From: DASTFY01 sp963769115
GTDB taxonomy: Bacteria > Actinomycetota > Acidimicrobiia > Acidimicrobiales > Ilumatobacteraceae
Direction: 5' to 3'
Length of the DNA: 64,000 nucleotides
NCBI GenBank assembly: GCA_963769115.1
Contig: CAVYKN010000003.1
Coordinates: 18,098-82,097 of the forward strand
In this document: piece by piece, positions 56,640 through 64,000 of the stretch
Layout of the letters: every line of letters begins with the position of its first letter
Position numbering within the stretch: position 1 is the stretch's first letter
The notes under the pieces: model-generated
Seen by the model: only the letters and a program-made list of their open reading frames with translations
Told to the model about the DNA's origin: nothing
Database searches by the model: none
Program-made: the position numbers and the translations under genes

Positions 56640-57620
56640 GTGGCCGGGATCGTGGACGTCGGCCGGGGCCGGCGGCTGCGCCCCGGGCTCGGGACGCTGG
56701 CGGCCCTGGTGCTCGGCGCCGTGGTGCTGGGCCGGCTGGGCCGCCGGTACCTGGCGCAGGAGGCGGTGGAGAACTGGACCACCATCTTCGTCGCCATCGC
56801 CTTCCAGGCGCTGCCGTTCCTCGTGCTCGGCGTGATCGTCAGCGGCGCCATCACCGCCTTCGTGCCGCCTGACCTGTTGCCCCGGCTGCTCCCGACGCGG
56901 CCGGCGCTCGCCGTCCCGGTTGCCGCCGGGGCGGGCGTCGTGCTCCCCGGCTGCGAGTGCGGGTCGGTGCCGATCGCCGGCCGGCTCATGGCGCGTGGCG
57001 TGGTGCCGGCCGCCGCCCTGGCCTTCCTGCTCGCGGCGCCCGCCATCAACCCCGTGGTCCTCGTCAGCACCGCGGTCGCCTTTCCAGGCCAGCCCGAGAT
57101 GGTCGGGGCGAGGTTCCTGGCCAGCCTGTGCACGGCCGTGATCGTGGGTCTGGTGTGGGTGCGCCGCGGTCACGAGGAGCTGGTCGAGCGGGCGGTCCGC
57201 CGCCACGAGCACACCGGTCCCCCGTGGCAGGTGTTCATCGCCACGGCCCAGCACGACCTCCTCCACGCCGGCGGTTTCCTCGTCATCGGCGCTGCCGCTG
57301 CCGCGACGCTCCAAACCGTCGTGCCCCGCTCGGTCACCGACCGCTTGGCCGAGCACGGCCTGGCGTCCGTACTCGTCCTGGCCCTCTTCGCCGTGCTCCT
57401 GTCGATCTGCTCCGAGGCCGATGCCTTCGTGGCCGCGGGCCTCACCCAGTTCAGCCTGACTGCTCGGTTGGCGTTCCTCGTGGTGGGACCGATGGTCGAC
57501 GTGAAGCTGATCGCCTTGCAGACCGGGACGTTCGGGCCGCGCTTCGCCGTGCGGTTCGCTCCGCTGACCTTCGTGGTCGCGGTAGCGGTCAGCATCGTCG
57601 TCGGCGAGTGGTTGCTGTGA
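56640..57620 (+). CDS. Permease (UPF0718/DUF318 family)
   Basis: 326 residues with about eight membrane segments. The family signature is VVLPGCECGSVPIAGRLM; a second conserved part is LLSICSEADAFVAAGL. The family is widespread with a TIGR03943 partner and is suspected to move metal or oxyanion ions; no substrate is proven. GTG 56640 start. The partner gene follows immediately. Confidence 0.87.
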   Translation: MAGIVDVGRGRRLRPGLGTLAALVLGAVVLGRLGRRYLAQEAVENWTTIFVAIAFQALPFLVLGVIVSGAITAFVPPDLLPRLLPTRPALAVPVAAGAGVVLPGCECGSVPIAGRLMARGVVPAAALAFLLAAPAINPVVLVSTAVAFPGQPEMVGARFLASLCTAVIVGLVWVRRGHEELVERAVRRHEHTGPPWQVFIATAQHDLLHAGGFLVIGAAAAATLQTVVPRSVTDRLAEHGLASVLVLALFAVLLSICSEADAFVAAGLTQFSLTARLAFLVVGPMVDVKLIALQTGTFGPRFAVRFAPLTFVVAVAVSIVVGEWLL

Positions 57621-57624
57621 CGCC

Positions 57625-58331
57625 GTGACGCCGGTGGTGCGATCACCCTGCTGGTCGGGGCCATCACCCTGCGGTTGGCCTTGACCGGTGACTTCAAGCG
57701 CTACGTGCGCCCCGGGATGGGCCCGCTGCTGGTGGCCGCCGGGGTGGTGCTGGTGGTGGTCGGGGTCGCCGTGGTGGTCGGCGCGCTGCGCCACCGGCCC
57801 GAGGGTTCGGGGGCCGACTTCCACGAACACGACGGGCACGACGATGACCACGGGCCCGAGCGTGTGGGATGGCTGGTGCTCGCCCCAGTGCTCGCCGTGC
57901 TGCTCGTGGCGCCGCCGGCCCTCGGCGTGTTCGCCGTCGACCGTGTCTCGCCCGTCCAGGTCACGACGGGCGAGCTGTTCGAGCCGCTGGCCGCGGGGTC
58001 CGGGCCTCACGCCATGTCGCTCCTCGAGTTCGTGCAGCGGGCCGCCGACCGCGACGGTGCCAGCTTCTCGGGCACCACCGTCGAGCTCACGGGCTTCGTC
58101 GCCGGTGCGGGTCCGAGCGGGTTCGACCTGGCCCGCTACTCGATCGCCTGTTGCGCGGCCGACGCCGCCGTGGCGGTCGTCGCCGTCGCGCCCGAGGGTC
58201 GGAGCGGTCCGGTGCCGGGCCGCGACGAGTGGGTCCGGGTGATCGGCACCTACGAGTCCGGCTCGGCGGCGCCGACCATCCGGGCGGGGATCGTCGAGGT
58301 CGTGCCGCCCCCGGACGACCCCTACGAGTAG
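57625..58331 (+). CDS. TIGR03943/DUF1980 family membrane protein (permease partner), N-terminal frameshift
   Basis: The N-terminal hydrophobic part (AITLLVGAITLRLALTG, LVVLVAAG-like second segment, then a His/Asp-rich loop HEHDGHDDDHG) and C-terminal soluble domain (VELTGFVAGAG, IACCAADAAVAVV) match the conserved partner of UPF0718 permeases. The His-rich loop could bind metal. The first helix has no start in its own frame. A GTG at 57625 is one frame off and would join by adding a base near 57638. Otherwise the start is TTG 57675, losing TM1. Confidence 0.75.
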
Positions 58332-58417
58332 CCCGGTCGCCCCCGCGCCGAGGTAACGCCCCCGACCCAGGGACGGGTCTTCGGCCGGCTGCGACGGGCC
58401 GGGCTACCGTCGCCGAA

Positions 58418-60052
58418 GTGACGGCTGGGACGGAGGGGATGACCGAAGCCGGCCCGACGGTCCCGTCGGCGCGCCCGTCGGCGTGGGCACCGCTGCGTCA
58501 CCGCGTCTTCCTCGGCCTGTTCATCGCCCAGATCGCGTCGAACGTCGGCTCGATGATGCAGAACGTCGGCGCGGCGTGGCTGATGGGTGATCTCTCGTCC
58601 TCGCCCACGCTCGTGGCGCTCGTCCAGACCGCGACGCTCCTCCCGGTCTTCCTCATCGGCCTGCCCGCGGGCGCGCTGGCGGACATCTTCGACCGCCGCC
58701 GCCTCCTGATCGTCTCGCAGACCTGGATGCTGGTGACCGCCGTACTGCTGGCCACGCTGACCTTCTCGGACCTGGTCACGCCCGTATCCCTGCTGTTCCT
58801 GACGTTCTGCCTCGGCATCGGAGCTGCACTGACACTGCCGGCGTGGCAGGCCATCCAACCGGAGCTCGTGCCCCGTGCCGAGTTCCCGCAGGCCATCGCT
58901 CTCGGCGCCCTCACCTTCAACCTGGGCCGGGCCGTCGGCCCTGCCCTCGGTGGTGTCGTCGTGGCCGTCGCCGGCCCGCCGTGGGTCTTCCTCATCAACG
59001 CCGTCTCGTTCCTGGCCGTCGTCGGCGTGCTCCTCTGGTGGCGCCGGGACGTTCCGGTGTCCAGGCTGCCGGCGGAGACGATGGCCGGCGCCATCCGCGC
59101 CGGGATGCGCTTCGGCGCCAACTCGTCCGCGTTGCGCCACGTCCTCATCCGCGCCGCGGTCTTCGTGTTGCCAGCTGCCGCCGTGCTCAGCCTGCTGCCG
59201 GTGATCGCCCGCGACCGGCTCGACCTCGGGTCAGGCGGCTACGGCCTGCTGCTGGCCGCCTTCGGCATCGGTGCCGCCCTGGCCGCGATCCTGCGGCCCC
59301 GCATCGATGCCGTGCTCACCCCGGACCGCATGCTCGGCGTGGGCACGATCGTGATCACCGTCCTGCTCCTGGTCGACGGTCTCGTCGCCAACCCGTGGGT
59401 CGTCGGGGCTGCGCTCTTCTTCGGTGGTGGGGCGTGGACGCTGATCTTCACGACGATGAGCGTCGCCGCGCAGTCGGCGTTGCCGTCATGGGTGAGGGCT
59501 CGGGGCATGGGGCTTTTCAGCCTGGTCACGGTGGGCGGCCTCGCACTCGGCAGCGCGCTCTGGGGCATCGTGGCGAACACCAGCGTCGTCGTGGCCGAGG
59601 TGGCCGCCGCCATCTGCCTCGTGGTGGGATCGCTGCTCACCCGGCGCTGGCGGATCAGCGCCCCGCAGCACCTGGACCTGACGCCGGCGCCGAGCGACGA
59701 CCCGATCGTCTCCCTGGTCCCTCGCCCCACGGACGGCCCGGTGCTGGTCACCGTCAGCTACGAGGTGCCCGAAGCCGACCTCCCCCAGTTCACCGCGACC
59801 ATGCGCCGCGTGGAGCGCCAGCGCCGGCGCACCGGAGCCCGCCGTTGGGGTCTCTACCGCGATCTGGCCGCGCCGGACCTCGTGCTGGAGCTGTTCGTCG
59901 TCGAATCGTGGGCGGAGCACCTGCGCCAGCACGACCGGCGGACGGCGACGGACCTGGCCGCGCTGGACCTCGTGCGCCCGTTCGTGAAGGGCGACGTGGC
60001 GGTCAGCCACTACGTGTCGGTCTACGGGCTCGGTGACGCCGAGCAGCCCTGA
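58418..60052 (+). CDS. MFS_3-type exporter with C-terminal ABM-like domain
   Basis: About 544 residues. Roughly eleven to twelve membrane segments in the first 410 residues, with LFIAQIASNVGSMMQNVGAAW and GLPAGALADIFDRRR typical of the MFS_3/Enterobactin-exporter group. The C-terminal 100 residues form a soluble ferredoxin-like ABM domain (TVSYEVPEADLPQFTATM, WGLYRDLA). That domain is characteristic of this family. Substrate unknown. GTG 58418 and ATG 58439 are both possible; the latter has GGAGG only two bases away. Confidence 0.85.
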   Translation: MTAGTEGMTEAGPTVPSARPSAWAPLRHRVFLGLFIAQIASNVGSMMQNVGAAWLMGDLSSSPTLVALVQTATLLPVFLIGLPAGALADIFDRRRLLIVSQTWMLVTAVLLATLTFSDLVTPVSLLFLTFCLGIGAALTLPAWQAIQPELVPRAEFPQAIALGALTFNLGRAVGPALGGVVVAVAGPPWVFLINAVSFLAVVGVLLWWRRDVPVSRLPAETMAGAIRAGMRFGANSSALRHVLIRAAVFVLPAAAVLSLLPVIARDRLDLGSGGYGLLLAAFGIGAALAAILRPRIDAVLTPDRMLGVGTIVITVLLLVDGLVANPWVVGAALFFGGGAWTLIFTTMSVAAQSALPSWVRARGMGLFSLVTVGGLALGSALWGIVANTSVVVAEVAAAICLVVGSLLTRRWRISAPQHLDLTPAPSDDPIVSLVPRPTDGPVLVTVSYEVPEADLPQFTATMRRVERQRRRTGARRWGLYRDLAAPDLVLELFVVESWAEHLRQHDRRTATDLAALDLVRPFVKGDVAVSHYVSVYGLGDAEQP

Positions 60053-60069
60053 CGCCCGCCCGACCATCG

Positions 60070-60095
60070 CCACCGAATCGATATCGAATCGGTGG
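60070..60095. repeat. 26-bp palindromic element, copy 2
   Basis: CCACCGAATCGAT paired with ATCGAATCGGTGG. It lies between the convergent MFS and ddl stops (18 and 26 bases away). It has the same dyad as copy 1 at 12132-12157 apart from the two symmetric bases. Possibly a bidirectional terminator. Confidence 0.7.
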
Positions 60096-60120
60096 GGAGC
60101 GCGCAGCGGCGGCGGGCCGG

Positions 60121-61233
60121 TCAGCGCTTGGTGTTGCGGCGCCGGCGGGCGTGGCGCTCGAGGGCCAGGCGCACCAGCTCGTCGATCAGCTCCGGGTACG
60201 ACAACCCGCTCGCCTGCCACAGCTTCGGGTACATCGAGATGGGCGTGAACCCGGGGATGGTGTTGGCCTCGTTGCAGAGGAACCCACGCCCGCCTTCCTC
60301 GTAGAAGAAGTCGATGCGGGCCATGCCCTCGCACCGGAGCGCCGAGAACACCTGGACGGCCAGGCGGCGGACCTCGGTCCGCTCGTGCTCGCCGAGCGGT
60401 GCGGGGACCAGCAGGCGGGCCCCGTCGTCGAGGTACTTGTCCTCGTAGTCGTAGAACTCGTGGCCGGGGACGATCTCGCCCGGGACCGACGCCCGCGGCA
60501 CCTCGTTGCCGAGCACGGCCACCTCGATCTCCCGGCCGGCCACCGCCTCCTCGACCAGCACCCGGTCGTCGTAGGAGAGCGCGACGCGGATGCCCTCGGC
60601 CACCTCATCGACCGTCCGCGCCTTGGTGACGCCCACCGACGAACCCATGTTGCAGGGCTTGATGAACAGCGGCAGGCCGAGCCGTGCCGCCACGGTCTCC
60701 GCCGTGTGCGGCCCGATCTCGTGCTCGGCCAGCCCGAGCCAGCGGGCCTGCTCGATGCCGTGGTGGGCCAGCACCTGCTTCGCCATGGCCTTGTCCATGG
60801 CCAGCGCCGACCCGAGCACGCCGCTGCCGACGTACGGCACGTCGGCCAGCTCGAGGAGGCCCTGGACGGTCCCGTCCTCGCCGAGCGGGCCGTGCAGCAG
60901 CGGCAGCACCACGGTCCGGCCCTCGGCCTGGGTGGCCGACAGCACCGGCGCCGCCGAGGTGGCCGCGCCCTCCACCGCGAGGCCGTCGGTCAGGGCGGCG
61001 TCGGCCCCCGAGGCCAGCTCGGCCATCGCGCCGGCCGCCAGCTGCCAGTCGCCGTCACGGGTGATGCCCACCGCGGTCACCCGGTAGCGGGCCGGATCGA
61101 TGGCCCGCAGGACGTGGGCCGCCGTCACGCGGGACACGTCGTGCTCGGCGGACTGGCCGCCGAAGAGCACCACCAGGTTGAGGCGTTCGTCGGCGTTCTC
61201 CGGGCCGGGCACCCCCGGATGGTACGACCCCAC
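60121..61233 (-). CDS. ddl: D-alanine--D-alanine ligase
   Basis: 370 residues. N-terminal LVVLFGGQSAEHDVSRVTA, ATP-grasp core (LPLFIKPCNMGSSVGVTKA, VLVEEAVAGREIEVAVLG) and C-terminal EEGGRGFLCNEANTIPGFT, which holds the Mg2+ ligands. It joins two D-Ala for the peptidoglycan stem. Divergent from murF, the enzyme that uses its product, with only 17 bases between start codons, so both promoters must overlap the coding sequences or be further up. Confidence 0.96.
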   Translation of the reverse strand: MGSYHPGVPGPENADERLNLVVLFGGQSAEHDVSRVTAAHVLRAIDPARYRVTAVGITRDGDWQLAAGAMAELASGADAALTDGLAVEGAATSAAPVLSATQAEGRTVVLPLLHGPLGEDGTVQGLLELADVPYVGSGVLGSALAMDKAMAKQVLAHHGIEQARWLGLAEHEIGPHTAETVAARLGLPLFIKPCNMGSSVGVTKARTVDEVAEGIRVALSYDDRVLVEEAVAGREIEVAVLGNEVPRASVPGEIVPGHEFYDYEDKYLDDGARLLVPAPLGEHERTEVRRLAVQVFSALRCEGMARIDFFYEEGGRGFLCNEANTIPGFTPISMYPKLWQASGLSYPELIDELVRLALERHARRRRNTKR

Positions 61234-61250
61234 CCGGTACCGTCACCGTC

Positions 61251-62564
61251 ATGCGGTTCTCGGCCCGGTCGGCGGCCGAGGCGTGCGGGGGCCGGCTCGT
61301 CGGCGAGGACGTCGCCCTCGACGGCGCCTCGTTCGACTCGCGCGCGCTGCGCCCCGGCGAGCTCTTCGTCCCCATCGTGGCCGACCGCGACGGCCATGAC
61401 TTCATCGCCGCCGCGCTCACCGCCGGTGCTCCTGCCTACCTGACTGCAGGACCGATCGTCGCAACGGCGACGGCCATCGTCGTGCCGGACACCGCCGCCG
61501 CGCTCGCCGCCCTGGGCCGCTGGGCGCGGGACGGCCTGGCCGCGGGCGTCGGCTCGCGGGCGGTGGGCATCACCGGATCGGTCGGCAAGACGTCCGTGAA
61601 GGACCTGGCGGCGGCGGCCGTCGCGGCGCGCTGGCGGGTGGCCGCCAACCCGCGATCGTTCAACAACGAGCAGGGGCTGCCGATCACGCTGCTCGGCGCA
61701 CCCGACGACTCCGAGGCGCTCATCCTCGAGATGGGCATGCGGGGCCCGGGTGAGATCCGCCAGCTGTGCGAGATCGCCCGGCCTTCGATCGGCGTCGTGA
61801 CCGTGGTGGCGCCGGCCCACACCGAGCGCGTCGGCGGCATCGAGGGGGTGGCCCGGGCCAAGGCCGAGCTGATCGAGGCGCTCCCGGCCGACGGGGTGGC
61901 CATCCTCAACGCCGGCGACCCCAGGGTCCTGGCCATGGCCGACCGCACCTCGGCCCGGCGGCTGACCTTCGGCGGCCCGGAGTCCGGTGCCGACGTCGCC
62001 GTCACCGGGCTCCGCCTGGACGACGACGCCCGCCCATCGTTCACGGCCCGCACGCCCTGGGGCAGTGCTGACGTCGCGCTGGCCGTGCCGGGCGCCCACA
62101 TGGCCACCAACGCCGTTGCCGCGCTGGCGGTCGCCCTGGTCTGCGACGTGCCGCTCGAGGCGGCGGCCGCCCGCCTCGGCGACGCCAGCCTCTCGCCTTG
62201 GCGGATGGAGCTCGGCCGCTCGCCGGCCGGCGTGATCGTCCTCAACGACGCCTACAACGCCAACCCCACGTCGATGCGGGCCGCGCTCGACGCACTGGCC
62301 GCGCTGCCCACCGGCCGCCGCGTCGCGGTGCTCGGCGTCATGGCCGAGCTGGACGATCCCGAACCCGCGCATCGGGAGATCGCGCAGGAGGCGGCGGCGA
62401 TGGGCATCGAGGTCGTGGTCGTGGGGACCGACCTGTACGGCGTGGCGGCGGTCGCCGATCCGCTGGAGGTCCTTGACGACCTGGGCGAAGGCGACGCCGT
62501 CCTCGTGAAGGGCTCACGCGTGGCGGGTCTCGAGGTGATCGCGGCCCGCTTACTCGAGCGCTGA
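61251..62564 (+). CDS. murF: UDP-N-acetylmuramoyl-tripeptide--D-alanyl-D-alanine ligase
   Basis: 437 residues of the Mur ligase family. ATP site GITGSVGKTSVKDL; conserved NNEQGLPITLL; AHTERVGGIEGVARAK; C-terminal LNDAYNANPTSMRAAL. It attaches D-Ala-D-Ala to UDP-MurNAc-tripeptide in the cytoplasm. ATG 61251. It is paired head-to-head with ddl rather than embedded in a dcw cluster, as in some actinobacteria. No frameshift. Confidence 0.96.
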   Translation: MRFSARSAAEACGGRLVGEDVALDGASFDSRALRPGELFVPIVADRDGHDFIAAALTAGAPAYLTAGPIVATATAIVVPDTAAALAALGRWARDGLAAGVGSRAVGITGSVGKTSVKDLAAAAVAARWRVAANPRSFNNEQGLPITLLGAPDDSEALILEMGMRGPGEIRQLCEIARPSIGVVTVVAPAHTERVGGIEGVARAKAELIEALPADGVAILNAGDPRVLAMADRTSARRLTFGGPESGADVAVTGLRLDDDARPSFTARTPWGSADVALAVPGAHMATNAVAALAVALVCDVPLEAAAARLGDASLSPWRMELGRSPAGVIVLNDAYNANPTSMRAALDALAALPTGRRVAVLGVMAELDDPEPAHREIAQEAAAMGIEVVVVGTDLYGVAAVADPLEVLDDLGEGDAVLVKGSRVAGLEVIAARLLER

Positions 62565-62580
62565 CCGCGGGTCGGGCGGA

Positions 62581-63609
62581 TCAGGTGAGCACGAGGTCGG
62601 CGTAGAGCGGCAGAACCTCGGCCGGACCGGAGACCAACATCGTCGTGAGACAGGTCTCCTTCCAGTGGGCCAGCTCGTCGCGGATCTTGTCGAGCGGGCC
62701 GACGAGGGCCACGTCCTCCACCATCGCCAGCGGCACGGAGGCGGCGGCCTCGGCCTTCTTGCCCTCGAGGTACAGGTCCTGGATGTGGAGCGCCTCGGCC
62801 TCCCAGCCCATGCGGGCGAAGACCTCGAAGTGGAAGTTGGCTCCCCGCGCCCCCATGCCCCCTGCGTAGAGGGCGACGAACGGCCGCACCAGATCGGCGC
62901 AGCGCTCGGCGTCGTCGCCGGGCACGATGAACATCGTCGACACGACCTCGAAGCGGTCGGCCTTGCCGTCCTCGCCGCTGGCCGCGAACCCCTCGGCCAG
63001 GCAGGCCCTGTAGTGGGCATCGTCCTTGGGGGAGAAGAACAGGGGCAGCCAGCCGTCGGTGATCTCGGCGGCCAGGGCGACGTTCTTCGGGCCCTCGGCA
63101 CCGAGGTAGATCGGGAGCTCCGTGCGGAACGGGTGGATGGTGCTCTTGAGCGGCTTGCCCAGGCCGGTGCCGCCGGCCAGGGGCATCTGGTACTGCTCGC
63201 CGGAGAACTCGACCGGCTTCTCGCGAGCGACGATCTCGCGCACGATCTGCACGTACTCGCGGGTGCGGGCCAGTGGCTTCGGGTACGGCTGCCCGTACCA
63301 GCCCTCCACCACCTGCGGGCCGGAGGCGCCGAGGCCGAGGATCACCCGCCCCTCCGACAGGTGGTCGAGCGTCATCGCCGCCATCGCCGTGGCGGCCGGC
63401 GTGCGGGCGGACATCTGGACGATGCCGGTGCCCAGCTTGATCCTCGACGTCGTCGCACCCCACCAGGCCAGCGGGGTCAGGGCGTCCGAGCCGTAGGCCT
63501 CCGCCGTCCAGACGGAGTCGAACCCGAGCCGTTCGGCCTCGAGCACCGCGGCTCCCGCGCCCGCCGGCGGTCCGCTGCCCCAGTAACCCGTGCTGTAACC
63601 GATCTTCAT
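62581..63609 (-). CDS. LLM class (probably F420-dependent) oxidoreductase
   Basis: 342 residues, luciferase-like TIM barrel. N-terminal MKIGYSTGYWG, FDSVWTAEAYGSDA and LGTGIVQMSARTPAATA; ILGLGASGPQVVEGWYG follows. These features fit the F420-dependent dehydrogenase/reductase group common in actinobacteria. ATG 63609 is preceded by GGAGGT at good spacing. The preceding alanine dehydrogenase frame runs into this one without a stop. Confidence 0.85.
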   Translation of the reverse strand: MKIGYSTGYWGSGPPAGAGAAVLEAERLGFDSVWTAEAYGSDALTPLAWWGATTSRIKLGTGIVQMSARTPAATAMAAMTLDHLSEGRVILGLGASGPQVVEGWYGQPYPKPLARTREYVQIVREIVAREKPVEFSGEQYQMPLAGGTGLGKPLKSTIHPFRTELPIYLGAEGPKNVALAAEITDGWLPLFFSPKDDAHYRACLAEGFAASGEDGKADRFEVVSTMFIVPGDDAERCADLVRPFVALYAGGMGARGANFHFEVFARMGWEAEALHIQDLYLEGKKAEAAASVPLAMVEDVALVGPLDKIRDELAHWKETCLTTMLVSGPAEVLPLYADLVLT

Positions 63610-63611
63610 CG

Positions 63612-64000
63612 TCAGACCTCCGAGGGCCGTGAGTGGATCGACCGCCGGCAGGCCCAGGAACTCGGCCACCGGCCCGTTCGTCACCTGGCCGCCGACGGTG
63701 TTGATCCCGTGGACGAGCGTCGGATCCGTGCGGGAGGCCTCCAGCGGGCCGTGCACCGCGACCTCCAGGATGTACGGGAGCGTGGCGTTGGTCAGCGCGT
63801 AGGTGGACGTGTAGGGCACGGCGCCCGGCATGTTGCCGACGGCGTAGTGGATGACCCCGTGGCGCTCGTAGACGGGATCGTTGTGGGTGGTCTCGTGCGT
63901 GGTCTCGATGCAGCCGCCCTGGTCGACGGCGACGTCGACGATGACCGCGCCGGGGAGCATCGACTTGACCATGTCCTCGCTGACCACGACCGGCGCTCGG
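63612..64000 (-). CDS. ald: Alanine dehydrogenase, C-terminal part (truncated by window end)
   Basis: The conserved end of Ald/PntA-like proteins: VSEDMVKSMLPGAVIVDVAVD, ETTHETTHNDP, then VGNMPGAVPYTSTYALTNATLPYIL. It interconverts alanine and pyruvate with NAD. The in-frame reading has no stop and would fuse to the LLM protein. A TGA at 63614-63612 in another frame is where the gene should end, so one base is probably extra or missing shortly before it. The N-terminus lies outside the window. Confidence 0.85.

Overview
The window is about 70% GC, with genes on both strands, many GTG starts and frequent ATGA/GTGA stop-start overlaps. A probable F420-dependent LLM oxidoreductase, a Tat-type lipoprotein signal, HAD-acyltransferase and fatty acyl reductase fusions, and GltBD point to a high-GC actinobacterium. 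I infer an Acidimicrobiia-like lineage, but no rRNA or other decisive marker is present. I recognised no tRNA, rRNA, CRISPR array, transposase or phage gene, so this reads as ordinary chromosome.

Layout. 1-3.6 kb: the end of an ADP-forming acyl-CoA synthetase, then lutABC for lactate oxidation. 3.6-13.5 kb: acyl-CoA dehydrogenase, ABC-F ATPase, NADP-isocitrate dehydrogenase, MFS exporter, quinone oxidoreductase, 2H phosphoesterase, YceI protein and citrate synthase. 13.5-19.6 kb: molybdopterin oxidoreductase, carboxyltransferase, LysR regulator, and a HAD-acyltransferase gene behind a structured, terminator-bearing leader. 20.1-24.3 kb: a four-gene polyamine-type ABC importer. 24.3-31.5 kb: a DFGGG-tailed membrane protein, Kup K+ transporter, nitroreductase, DinB protein, an OYE-type reductase and a small ABM-domain protein. 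31.5-39.4 kb: aconitase and a divergent GntR regulator, an LEA-like repeat protein, methyltransferase, crotonase, a wrecked thioester-domain surface protein and a CHRD protein. 39.5-47.5 kb: gltBD, a LysM lipoprotein, GNAT and VOC proteins. 47.6-54.5 kb: a minus-strand lipid-type operon (acyl reductase-HAD, zinc dehydrogenase, LarA-like, acyltransferase) with a divergent TetR. 54.5-64 kb: a broken secreted nucleotidase, a permease with its TIGR03943 partner, an MFS exporter, ddl and murF, an LLM oxidoreductase and the end of alanine dehydrogenase.

How it fits together. Three TCA enzymes (citrate synthase, aconitase, isocitrate dehydrogenase) and glutamate synthase form a citrate-to-glutamate theme. 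A direct-repeat motif, ACAAGT-N4-TACAAGT, lies upstream of icd and again between aconitase and the GntR gene, which suggests a small TCA regulon.

Caveat. At least 20 apparent one-base frameshifts interrupt otherwise convincing genes, including gltD and lutBC. Most read as one extra base. They are very unevenly spread: gltB (4.6 kb) has none, while a surface protein and a nucleotidase have several each. Sequencing or assembly error is the simplest explanation for the isolated ones. The two secreted-protein genes could be genuine pseudogenes. Coordinates of frameshifted genes span the whole reconstructed gene.
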